The notes: generated by a model from the sequence alone, not told the origin. Shown: positions 1 through 6,707, numbered from the stretch's first letter. The stretch: 10,489 nucleotides of DNA from an uncultured Bacilli bacterium (GCA_947629425.1 CANRDR010000043.1:1-10489); one strand, 5' to 3'. A program made the numbers and translations.

Positions 1-221
1 TTTATAATTTTTTCATATTTACTATAAATAAAATTTTTAAATTTATCTATCATATTATTATTTAATAAATCTATATATAAATCATGAGATTCATTAAAAT
101 TATCCATAATTATTTTAGATAATAATCCTTCAGTTTCTAATATAGTAGGAAATAGTTTCTTACATAAATGAGACATATTTTCTCCATATTTTTTCTTTAT
201 TATTTTTAAATCATCAATCAT
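1..221 (-). CDS. N-terminal fragment of a second LRR-family protein, cut by the window edge
   Basis: The reading frame is open from an ATG at 221 to the left edge and gives 73 residues (MIDDLKIIKKKYG... to ...YSKYEKII). It aligns without gaps to the first 73 residues of the neighbouring 550-residue gene. I count 63 of 73 identical residues and about 200 of 221 identical bases. The similarity starts at the start codon and does not continue into the upstream DNA. The rest lies outside the window, so whether this copy is full length and carries leucine-rich repeats is unknown. No strong ribosome-binding site precedes the ATG (only a weak TAAGTG), unlike its neighbour, which has AAGAGGG. The function is not recognised. 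The region is mostly charged and hydrophobic helix-like sequence with no signal peptide. Confidence 0.75.
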   Translation of the reverse strand, partial: MIDDLKIIKKKYGENMSHLCKKLFPTILETEGLLSKIIMDNFNESHDLYIDLLNNNMIDKFKNFIYSKYEKII

Positions 222-268
222 ATAATCACTTACATTTCTATATAAATTATATAATAATTAGTTTATTT

Positions 269-296
269 ATAATAATTATTTAATTTTATTTGACAA
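269..296 (-). promoter_or_regulatory. Possible promoter of the left-edge gene
   Basis: On the minus strand, TTGTCA (291-296) is followed after 16 bases by TATTAT (269-274), about 48 bases before the ATG at 221. The match is moderate, in an AT-rich gap where chance matches are common. Confidence 0.4.
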
Positions 297-320
297 ATAT
301 TTAACATAAACTACAATCAA

Positions 321-1973
321 TTATTTTTTCAATATTAAACTTTTCTTTTTTTTATTTTTATTTAATAAATTTTGTATATATTGATTATTTATAAAACAAA
401 AACATGAAATAGCAGAAAATGGAATATGAAACTCTTTTACGCTTATATTATATCTAAAACAACTGATTCCCATCTCTTTTAATTTTGGCAATTTTATTTT
501 TTCTATGGTTTTATTATTTTCAAAACAAGAATGTCCCATTTTCTTTAATTTTGGCAAATATATATTTTTTAATTCTACACAATCTGCGAAACAAAAAGCA
601 TCTACATACATTAAATTAGGTAAAAATATATCACATGTGATTTTAGCATTTTCAAAACATGAATAACCAATTTCTTTTAATTTTGGAGCATTAAATTTAC
701 TTATTATTTTGCATTGTTCAAAACACAAATTTCCAATTCTTTTTAAATTTTTTAAATCTATTTCTTCAATATTATTATAAATAAAACTTTCTTTACATAT
801 TTCTTCTACAAGTGGTGCATTTAATATTTTTAAATTTTTTGTTTTTATACAACAATGTTCACCAATAAACTCTACATTTGGTATATTAAGTTCTATTAAA
901 GTAGTATTTTTCCATAAAAACCAATTATTCAATTTTGTTATTTTATTATTAGTATATTTTATTATTCTATTTAATTTATCTAATTCTATTTCTATATCAT
1001 TGTTATCTTTTGTTTTTATTTTTATTGCTTTTCCATTTTCTATATTTTTTATTTCTATTTTGTCTATATTAGTAATTGTTTCTACAAATGAATCTTCATT
1101 AATTCTATCATATAACATTATTTTTTTATTTACTAAATTTAATATATAATAATCTAGTATTATATATTTTTCTTTTTCATACTGTTTAACATTAAAGTTA
1201 TCTATTATTATATTATTTGGACAATAGTATACATTATTTATTTCGTAATTATATTTATAATATTTTCCATCATTGGCTATTACATAATCATCTATTTCAA
1301 AATCATTATTTACATATAATTGTTTTATTCCATAATATTTTTCAAAACTATCAGTTAATCCTTCTATTATATTATCTAAATTATTTTTAAATGTTGCATC
1401 TGGATTATTAACAGTATGATTATATCTATTTTTTATTGATAATGTATCTGTTCCATCTTTTGTAAATTGTATACTTATTACACTTGTTCCGTATTCGTCT
1501 TCTCTTTTTGGCTCTTTAAAATTCTCTCTTTTTATTTCATCTACATTTTTCTTTACTGCAAAAAATACTCTACATCTTTTTAATCGATCTTTATCACCAA
1601 ATGTACATAATTCTTCTCCTACAGCATAATATTTTCTAAATTTTTCTATATCACTTTCTGTAGTACATTCTACTAAATTATATCCTGCAAAATTAAGAAG
1701 TTCTTCTGGAGTTTTAGTTATTTTTTCTAAGTCTTTTTCTTTTTTTGGTTTATTTATAATTTTTTCATATTTACTATAAATAAAATTTTTAAATTTATCT
1801 ATCATATTATTATTTAATAAATCTATATACAAATCATGTGATTCATTAAAATTATCTAACATTAGTTTAGATAAAACACCATTTTGTTCTAATATTGTAG
1901 GAAATAATTCTCTACATAAATGAGACATTTTTTCTCCATATTTTTTCTTTATTATTTTTAAATCATCAACCAT
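321..1973 (-). CDS. Leucine-rich-repeat (BspA-like) protein with unknown N-terminal region
   Basis: This 550-residue protein starts at the ATG at 1973, eight to nine bases after the ribosome-binding site AAGAGGG (1983-1989). There is no signal peptide or membrane segment, so it looks cytoplasmic, unlike secreted BspA proteins. Residues 1-73 match the fragment at the left edge. Residues about 89-215 form a compact block (RVFFAVKK, YGTSVISIQFTKDGTDTLSI, NPDATFKNNLDNI) that I cannot assign to a named domain. Residues about 225-340 are beta-rich. From about 355 to 535 there are roughly seven imperfect repeats of 22-24 residues with the pattern LPKLKEMG-SCF-NN, typical of BspA-like leucine-rich repeats, with a conserved Cys-Phe pair in most units. 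The tail is Lys-rich. LRR domains of this kind usually bind protein partners; no enzymatic role can be read here. Two copies in tandem suggest a family that expands by duplication. Confidence 0.88.
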   Translation of the reverse strand: MVDDLKIIKKKYGEKMSHLCRELFPTILEQNGVLSKLMLDNFNESHDLYIDLLNNNMIDKFKNFIYSKYEKIINKPKKEKDLEKITKTPEELLNFAGYNLVECTTESDIEKFRKYYAVGEELCTFGDKDRLKRCRVFFAVKKNVDEIKRENFKEPKREDEYGTSVISIQFTKDGTDTLSIKNRYNHTVNNPDATFKNNLDNIIEGLTDSFEKYYGIKQLYVNNDFEIDDYVIANDGKYYKYNYEINNVYYCPNNIIIDNFNVKQYEKEKYIILDYYILNLVNKKIMLYDRINEDSFVETITNIDKIEIKNIENGKAIKIKTKDNNDIEIELDKLNRIIKYTNNKITKLNNWFLWKNTTLIELNIPNVEFIGEHCCIKTKNLKILNAPLVEEICKESFIYNNIEEIDLKNLKRIGNLCFEQCKIISKFNAPKLKEIGYSCFENAKITCDIFLPNLMYVDAFCFADCVELKNIYLPKLKKMGHSCFENNKTIEKIKLPKLKEMGISCFRYNISVKEFHIPFSAISCFCFINNQYIQNLLNKNKKKKSLILKK

Positions 1974-1997
1974 TATATTTTTCCCTCTTGGTTTGAT

Positions 1998-2026
1998 ATT
2001 ATAAAACTAATTTAATAATAAGACAA
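1998..2026 (-). promoter_or_regulatory. Promoter of the LRR-protein gene
   Basis: On the minus strand, TTGTCT (2021-2026), a 17-base spacer and a consensus TATAAT (1998-2003) place the start of transcription near 1991, just before the ribosome-binding site. The gene is therefore probably transcribed separately from the cassette upstream. The -35 box lies in the inverted repeat at 2004-2044. Confidence 0.72.
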
Positions 2027-2044
2027 TAATAATTTAATTAGTTT
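2004..2044. repeat. Inverted repeat between the S51 gene and the LRR gene
   Basis: The arms AAACTAATT (2004-2012) and AATTAGTTT (2036-2044) pair perfectly. Three further pairs extend the stem after one mismatch. The repeat covers the stop codon of the S51-like gene and the -35 box of the LRR gene. On the minus strand it is followed by TTTTAT only, so it would be at best a weak terminator for the cassette; an operator role is equally possible. The stem is all AT except one pair in each arm. Confidence 0.35.
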
Positions 2045-2735
2045 CGTTTATATCTTTTTTAAAATTTGCAAAGTTATGAATAAAAAATTTACCATTAACA
2101 AATTTTACATATTTATTAGTCCCTATCATTTTTATTCTATTATCATTAATAAAAATTACATTTTCTTCTGGTAAATACAATAATTTATTATTTTTAGAAA
2201 ATTGTTTTAAATAATCTACATTATTTTTAAAATTTGATTTTTTAAAATGACACAATATTGAATAGTTTTTTAAAAAATTTAATCCATCACAATTTTTAAT
2301 TTTTACAATATTTTTATCACTTAACAAACATGAATTAATATTTTTGCCAAAAATTATAGCACCTGCACTACTACCAAAAATAATACCATCTTTTTTTAAA
2401 TAATCTTTTATTTTTTTTAGATTTTCGTTTTGTCTTAATTCATTTAAAAGTTTAAAAGTATTTCCACCTCCAATAAACAAAGCACTATAATCATTAAAAT
2501 TTTTTTCAGATAGTTCTTTTGATGAAGATATCATTTCAAATGAATTAATTCCAATATATTTTATTTCTTGAGAAAACCATTTTTTACAGCTTGTGTATTT
2601 TGTTTCATTCATTGCTAAAGGAATATATAAAATAGGTTTATTTTTATTAGCAATTACAGATTTAAATTTTTTTAATGCAAACATTATTTGTTTATTTGAA
2701 CCACCACCACATAAAAATAATTTTATAATTATCAC
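2034..2735 (-). CDS. Peptidase S51-like (dipeptidase E / type 1 glutamine amidotransferase fold) protein
   Basis: The protein has about 230 residues, the size of dipeptidase E. It carries the family's features in order: an N-terminal strand ending in LCGGGS (residues 8-13), the GGGNT turn (89-93), the nucleophile elbow GSSAGA with probable nucleophile Ser123, and His163 in LCHF. The Ser-to-His spacing of 40 is close to the 37 known for Salmonella PepE; Asp140 could be the third member. S51 enzymes cleave Asp-dipeptides or the beta-aspartyl-arginine bonds of cyanophycin, but the substrate here cannot be read. No signal peptide is seen, so it is cytoplasmic. It is the third gene of the cassette, and the preceding stop TAG directly abuts the apparent GTG start at 2735. 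That GTG is doubtful: a strong ribosome-binding site overlaps it and points to codon 3 (ATT) or codon 4 (ATA). Confidence 0.87.
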   Translation of the reverse strand: MIIIKLFLCGGGSNKQIMFALKKFKSVIANKNKPILYIPLAMNETKYTSCKKWFSQEIKYIGINSFEMISSSKELSEKNFNDYSALFIGGGNTFKLLNELRQNENLKKIKDYLKKDGIIFGSSAGAIIFGKNINSCLLSDKNIVKIKNCDGLNFLKNYSILCHFKKSNFKNNVDYLKQFSKNNKLLYLPEENVIFINDNRIKMIGTNKYVKFVNGKFFIHNFANFKKDINETN

Positions 2736-2740
2736 CTACT
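2731..2740 (-). promoter_or_regulatory. Strong ribosome-binding site without a standard start codon behind it
   Basis: On the minus strand AGTAGGTGAT, read as AGTAGGTGATA with the next base, matches 9 of 11 positions of the Bacillota consensus AGGAGGTGATC. It contains the stop TAG of the upstream gene and the GTG at 2733-2735. The in-frame codons at normal distance are ATT (2727-2729, spacing 5) and ATA (2724-2726, spacing 8). No in-frame ATG, GTG or TTG follows nearby. Confidence 0.6.
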
Positions 2741-3722
2741 TTATTAATTTTTTTATTTTTTCTTGAGAAACCCCTGAAGAAAGTATTCTTTTTTTAAATT
2801 CATCTCTAGAAATGTTAATATTAATTCCTGATAAATTTTTATAGCCTTCATTACATAATAAATCTAAAATATATCGATTTCCATTTCTTGTTAATTCATT
2901 TAAAATTAATGTTTTATTATTAAAATTCTTTACCTGCCATAAATTCCAATAAGTTATACATTCTTCTAAATATTTTAATTCTTGAATATTTAAATTTCTG
3001 CCATTTAATATATTAATTATTTTTTTTGATAGAAGTCTTACTCTATATCCAGCGTTTTTATTAGATGGTTTTATATCATTAACCGCTAATAATGCTAACG
3101 CAGATAAATAAGCTTTAATTTTAATATCTATATTATCAAATTCAGAGAATAAATCATAATATGATTTTTTATTAATTTTCCATCTAAGTCTTTCTAATCC
3201 AAACCCTAAATCACTCATTGTTTCTATATTGATATTTTTATTATCTTTTTTAATTTTAGTAAAAAAAGTTGTATCACCAATTTCTAATCCATCATAATAA
3301 TGAAAAATTCTTTTCCCAAGCAAACTTAAATCATTCCATTTTGTTTCATACATATCTGTTTTTGTTGATATATATTTTTTTTCAAGTCCTATTTCAAAAA
3401 ATAATTCATACCAATCTTTAATCATATTAAAATGTTCTTTTTCTGAACTATTAAAAGTAGCGGTTGTAATGTTTGTAAAAGCTACAGATGAACCTTCTTC
3501 TATGTTTTCTAAATACTGTGTTCTTAAAACAGGTTGTGCAATATATATTTTTTCACAATTATTAATATGATTTTCTCTTGCTTGTTTTAATAATGGCTGG
3601 ATTCCTGCAGATACAAAAACAGTATCATTATTATTTATAATTGAAAATGGTATAAAACAATTATAATTTTTTTCTGAAAAAAATTTTTTAATAAAGGCCG
3701 GATATAATATATTTTTTCCCAC
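2736..3722 (-). CDS. Alanyl-tRNA-synthetase-like stand-alone catalytic-domain protein
   Basis: This is a 328-residue class II synthetase-type protein, far shorter than true AlaRS (about 870 residues). Residues 1-70 match the AlaRS start (FIKKFF, NDTVFVSAGI at 32-41), ending in motif 2 with Arg67 in VLRTQYLENI. Motif 3 is GFGLERL (173-179). Residues about 200-240 resemble the AlaRS helical tRNA-binding domain (IKPSNKNAGYRVRLLSKK). The editing and C-Ala domains are absent. The conserved AlaRS stretch HHTFFEMLGN is replaced by AFTNITTATF (81-90), so ordinary alanine charging is doubtful. It may activate another amino acid, or work on tRNA or a non-tRNA acceptor. The start is a GTG at 3722, five bases after AGGAGG. 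It is the second gene of the cassette, 9 bases after the SAM synthetase stop and abutting the S51-like gene. The housekeeping alaS should lie elsewhere in the genome. Confidence 0.85.
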   Translation of the reverse strand: MGKNILYPAFIKKFFSEKNYNCFIPFSIINNNDTVFVSAGIQPLLKQARENHINNCEKIYIAQPVLRTQYLENIEEGSSVAFTNITTATFNSSEKEHFNMIKDWYELFFEIGLEKKYISTKTDMYETKWNDLSLLGKRIFHYYDGLEIGDTTFFTKIKKDNKNINIETMSDLGFGLERLRWKINKKSYYDLFSEFDNIDIKIKAYLSALALLAVNDIKPSNKNAGYRVRLLSKKIINILNGRNLNIQELKYLEECITYWNLWQVKNFNNKTLILNELTRNGNRYILDLLCNEGYKNLSGININISRDEFKKRILSSGVSQEKIKKLIK

Positions 3723-3731
3723 TTTTTCCTC

Positions 3732-4985
3732 CTAATAACTATTTAGTTTTATTTCTCCATTAATTATCTTTTTTGTAATATTATTATGATTATTTATTAT
3801 TTCTTTTATCATATTATCTATTTCTTTAATTTCAATATCCGATAATTTTCTATTAAGTTCTACACTTATATTCCAAGGATTATTAATATCATCTCCCATT
3901 TTAGATGTACAATAAACTGTATTTTCTACTTTATATTTTTCATATATTTTCTGACTTATAATATTTCCTATTGCACTAAATAGTTTTCCGGTATGATAAA
4001 CAGGATTTTTTCCACAAGCAGCTTCCATACTAAAATTTCTAGTAAATGGTATAACTCCTCTAGTTCTATTGCCTCTACCTACTGCTCCCTCATCACCACT
4101 TTCGATAGCACTTCCCGTTAATGTCATATATAAATCATTTTTTTCATAATTATCTCTAGTATTCAAATAAATTGTAATATCACTTCTTTTAAATATTTTC
4201 TTTGTCTCTTTTTCAATATCGTTTTTAATTATATTTATTTTTTCTTGATAATCTTGTAAATTTTTAACATATCTAGATATTAACGGAACGCAACTGGTTA
4301 TTTCTATTTTTTTATCTTTTCTTATTCCCATTACTTTTATATCATTTCCAACCCAAGGTTTTTCTTTTTTATAGACATTTGAATTTAAAAATTGTTCTAT
4401 ATTTAACACTAATGTTTCTAGTTTGCTCATTGGAAAATAACTAACAGTAGTTGAAGTATCATTACATCTATTATTGTTATTATGTCTTATTGCATCCTCT
4501 TTATCAACTACTTCAAAAAAATTTTTTCTTTCATTATTAGTGGTATTGTCATCATTATAAACTACTCCTGGTCCTTCATTATGATGAGTATTGTCAATAA
4601 TTATTAAGTCTTTATCAAGATCTAACATAGGGAATAATTCTTTAAAATAACTTTTAATGGTTTTATTTACTATTTCCATATAATCTATTTTTCTATTATT
4701 ATATCTATCTGTAAATCTTCCATTCACTAAAATTTTTATTGGCTCTATCATTTTTCCACCACTAAATTTAACCTTTGACCCTCCTCCTAAAACCGACAAT
4801 TTATCAATCATATGACGTAAAATTACTCCATATTTATCCATACAATACTTTGAATAATTAGCTGAAATTTTTTCAGCCAATGTATCACAAATATTATCTG
4901 GGTGTCCTTTTCCTTTAGTTTCAACAACTTCAAATTTTTGATTATTAATATTTGCTTTATGATTTACATAAATAAATGTTTCCAT
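3732..4985 (-). CDS. mat: Archaeal-type S-adenosylmethionine synthetase (methionine adenosyltransferase)
   Basis: The enzyme would make S-adenosylmethionine from methionine and ATP in the cytoplasm. At 417 residues it has the length and motifs of the archaeal family (about 400 residues), not bacterial MetK. The motifs are KGKGHPDNICD (24-34), LGGGSKVKFSGGKMIEPI (66-83), NEGPG (136-140), VGNDIKVMGIRK (212-223), SGDEGAVGRGNR (296-307) and SMEAACGKNPVYHTGK (319-334). These glycine-rich and acidic blocks are all present, so it looks active. The start ATG at 4985 follows AAAGGAGA by 6-8 bases. It is the first gene of a three-gene cassette with its own promoter at 5087-5115. Archaeal-type MAT is sporadic in bacteria and often accompanies accessory gene sets, which fits horizontal transfer; the placement next to an AlaRS-like gene supports a specialised rather than housekeeping use. 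Confidence 0.92.
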   Translation of the reverse strand: METFIYVNHKANINNQKFEVVETKGKGHPDNICDTLAEKISANYSKYCMDKYGVILRHMIDKLSVLGGGSKVKFSGGKMIEPIKILVNGRFTDRYNNRKIDYMEIVNKTIKSYFKELFPMLDLDKDLIIIDNTHHNEGPGVVYNDDNTTNNERKNFFEVVDKEDAIRHNNNNRCNDTSTTVSYFPMSKLETLVLNIEQFLNSNVYKKEKPWVGNDIKVMGIRKDKKIEITSCVPLISRYVKNLQDYQEKINIIKNDIEKETKKIFKRSDITIYLNTRDNYEKNDLYMTLTGSAIESGDEGAVGRGNRTRGVIPFTRNFSMEAACGKNPVYHTGKLFSAIGNIISQKIYEKYKVENTVYCTSKMGDDINNPWNISVELNRKLSDIEIKEIDNMIKEIINNHNNITKKIINGEIKLNSY

Positions 4986-5070
4986 ATTTTTTCTCCTTTA
5001 TTTTCTCTTTTTTTCTAAATTATTCATATGCAAAAAAATGTTAAATTATATTTAATATTAATTAATTATT

Positions 5071-5090
5071 CCTTTCTTAAACAAGAATTA
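5071..5090 (-). other. Small hairpin and ribosome-binding-site-like sequence in the cassette leader
   Basis: Directly after the -10 box the minus strand reads TTCTTGTTTAAGAA, a 5-bp stem with a GTTT loop, followed by AAAGGA (part of AAGAAAGGA). The AAAGGA has no start codon at useful distance. The leader before mat is about 95 bases long. I see none of the known SAM riboswitch hallmarks. Confidence 0.3.
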
Positions 5091-5115
5091 TAAATTAATT
5101 TAATTAATAATGCAA
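5087..5115 (-). promoter_or_regulatory. Promoter of the mat / AlaRS-like / S51 cassette
   Basis: On the minus strand, TTGCAT (5110-5115), a 17-base spacer and a perfect TATAAT (5087-5092) precede the mat gene. Transcription would start near 5080, giving a leader of about 95 bases. The -35 box begins only five bases after the miaA stop, so the cassette does not depend on miaA read-through. Confidence 0.75.
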
Positions 5116-5120
5116 GTAAA

Positions 5121-5969
5121 TTATTTATCAATATATTCTTCTACTTCTTTAATAGTATTTGTAAAATTATCAAAATCTACATTAAACCATTTTATATTCA
5201 TTTGATTATTAAACCATGTATACTGTCTTTTAGCATAATTTCTACTACGTTTTTTTATTAATTCTATAGCATCATCTAATGTAATTAATCCATCAAAATA
5301 ATCATATAATTCTTTATAACCTATACCAGTTGCTATCGCTTTACTTCTAATTTTTTTATCATATAATGATTTAACTTCATCTATTAAACCATCATTAATC
5401 ATTTTATCTACTCTTTTATTAATTCTATCATATAAAATATTTCTATCAGTAGTTAAACCTATAAATATACAATCATATAATAAAGTATCTTTATCTTTAT
5501 TAGTTTCTTTTCTATTTAAAAATCTAATCATTCTTTTTCTATTATTAATATGTATATTAGAATCTTTATCTTTTTTTAATACTAATTTATATAATTCTTC
5601 ATTAGATAAATTATCATAAGTATTAATAAATTCATCATTAGTAAATATATAATTATATAGACCTGCTTTTATATATAAACCAGTACCTCCTACTATAATA
5701 ATATTTTTATCTTTATTATTATCTAATATATTTCTTAAATCTTTTTGATAATCATATACAGTATACATTTCAGTTGGATCTTTAATATCAAATAATTTAT
5801 GTTCAATACCACATTTTTCTTCTTCTGTTACTTTAGCAGTACCTATATTTAAATCTTTATATACTTGCATACTATCTGCATTTACAATAAAAGCATTATA
5901 TTTTTTAGCAAGTTCTATACTTAAACGTGTTTTACCAACACCAGTTGGTCCTACTATACAAAGTATCAT
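5121..5969 (-). CDS. miaA: tRNA dimethylallyltransferase MiaA
   Basis: MiaA transfers a dimethylallyl group from dimethylallyl diphosphate to N6 of A37 in tRNAs reading codons that start with U. The 282-residue product starts MILCIVGPTGVGKT, with the P-loop GPTGVGKT at residues 7-14. It then shows the family motifs ADSMQVYKDLNIGTAK (about 31-46), the HKLFD segment, GGTGLYIKAGLY (about 93-104), and YAKRQYTWFNNQ near the C terminus. The length is slightly under the usual 300 or so. I chose the ATG at 5969 over the ATG at 5981 because GAGGTG (5974-5979) sits six bases before it and overlaps the longer version, and because MiaA proteins normally begin a few residues before the P-loop. It diverges from the gene at 6071. 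No clear terminator follows. Confidence 0.96.
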   Translation of the reverse strand: MILCIVGPTGVGKTRLSIELAKKYNAFIVNADSMQVYKDLNIGTAKVTEEEKCGIEHKLFDIKDPTEMYTVYDYQKDLRNILDNNKDKNIIIVGGTGLYIKAGLYNYIFTNDEFINTYDNLSNEELYKLVLKKDKDSNIHINNRKRMIRFLNRKETNKDKDTLLYDCIFIGLTTDRNILYDRINKRVDKMINDGLIDEVKSLYDKKIRSKAIATGIGYKELYDYFDGLITLDDAIELIKKRSRNYAKRQYTWFNNQMNIKWFNVDFDNFTNTIKEVEEYIDK

Positions 5970-5973
5970 ATTA

Positions 5974-5979
5974 CACCTC
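5974..5979 (-). promoter_or_regulatory. Ribosome-binding site deciding the miaA start
   Basis: GAGGTG on the minus strand lies directly upstream of the ATG at 5967-5969. It falls inside the four-codon extension that would begin at 5981, which argues against that longer start. Confidence 0.75.
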
Positions 5980-6017
5980 ATAAGTATTTTAATATAATAG
6001 ATTATTTAATATAAGAC

Positions 6018-6045
6018 TTGACTTTTTTTTAAAAAAGTTTATAAT
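6018..6045 (+). promoter_or_regulatory. Promoter of the unknown plus-strand gene, with an embedded palindrome
   Basis: TTGACT (6018-6023), a 16-base spacer and TATAAT (6040-6045) form the best promoter in the window. Within it, ACTTTTTT-TT-AAAAAAGT (6021-6038) is a perfect inverted repeat covering the end of the -35 box and nearly all the spacer. It could be an operator or merely a curved A/T tract. Transcription would start near 6052, just before the ribosome-binding site AAAGGGG (6058-6064). Confidence 0.75.
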
Positions 6046-6070
6046 AATAGGTTCATGAAAGGGGAATATA

Positions 6071-6676
6071 ATGAACAATTATTTAAATAACATAATTGAT
6101 AAAATATTCTTAGAATATAATATACAAGATGAGAAGTTTAAATTTAATTTTTATATATTTTTAGATTGGATGTATGGAAAAATTAAAGAAGCAGAAATAT
6201 CTTTATTAAGAAATGAAAATAATGAAATAAATAATTATAATGAATATTTTATTTCAGTATTTAGCCACGATTATAAATTTAATTTTAATTTTTTATTAAA
6301 TGATTTTGCAACTATTTATAATGGTAGTACAGCATATGAAATTAAAAGTACTTTTAAAGAAATAATTAAAAAATGTTTGAATTTATGTGGATTTGATTAT
6401 TTAAAAATAAGTGAAATTGATGGTACTATAATTTTTAAAGTAGATTTATATTCTAGAATTGGTAAAATAAAAGATAAATATTATTATAATGATATAAGAA
6501 ATTTTAAATTACAACATCGAGAAGGTTACCAATCTTATTTAAAAAAATTAGATTTTATTAATTATTGTATAGAAAAATTAGAAAATTGGGGAAATTTAGA
6601 TAATCCTAATCAAATGCAAGTAAATAGTATTACATTATCTTTAAAAGATAGAACTTATAATCCATATTCATTATAA
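6071..6676 (+). CDS. Hypothetical protein, 201 residues
   Basis: I do not recognise this protein. It starts at an ATG at 6071, six bases after a good ribosome-binding site (AAAGGGG, 6058-6064), behind a strong promoter, and ends just before a hairpin terminator, so it is a genuine single-gene transcript. It is the only plus-strand gene in the window. It has no signal peptide or membrane segment and is rich in Asn, Lys, Ile, Tyr and Phe. The N-terminal half looks alpha-helical with aromatic clusters (NFYIFLDWMYGKIKEAE). The C-terminal part has RNFKLQH (residues about 146-152) and a helix-like stretch ending KLENWGNL. The R-x5-H spacing recalls HEPN RNases, but nothing else supports that family. 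No toxin-antitoxin partner is adjacent. Confidence 0.82.
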   Translation: MNNYLNNIIDKIFLEYNIQDEKFKFNFYIFLDWMYGKIKEAEISLLRNENNEINNYNEYFISVFSHDYKFNFNFLLNDFATIYNGSTAYEIKSTFKEIIKKCLNLCGFDYLKISEIDGTIIFKVDLYSRIGKIKDKYYYNDIRNFKLQHREGYQSYLKKLDFINYCIEKLENWGNLDNPNQMQVNSITLSLKDRTYNPYSL

Positions 6677-6707
6677 AAAACATTAGAATTTTTATCTAAT
6701 GCTTTTA
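6675..6707. terminator. Bidirectional terminator between the unknown gene and leuS
   Basis: CATTAGA (6681-6687) and TCTAATG (6695-6701) form a perfect 7-bp stem with a 7-base loop. The left flank is AAAAAA (6675-6680) and the right flank CTTTTATTTT, so each strand has a U-tract after the stem. It serves the plus-strand gene ending at 6676 and leuS, whose stop codon at 6705-6707 lies immediately beside it. Confidence 0.88.

Noticed and set aside
4998..5027. Nine-codon leader peptide (MNNLEKKRK) before mat
   Set aside because: No ribosome-binding site precedes its ATG, and the codons carry no regulatory pattern such as a run of Met; chance is likely in such AT-rich DNA.
4986..5086. SAM riboswitch before mat
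   Set aside because: The leader is nearly all A/T, and none of the conserved SAM-I, SAM-II or SAM-III sequence blocks is visible.
5970..5981. Four-codon N-terminal extension of MiaA starting at 5981
   Set aside because: The ribosome-binding site GAGGTG lies inside it and serves the ATG at 5969.
6503..6523. HEPN RNase active site (RNFKLQH) in the unknown gene
   Set aside because: Only the R-x5-H spacing fits; there is no following small residue, no partner antitoxin gene and no overall similarity that I can see.
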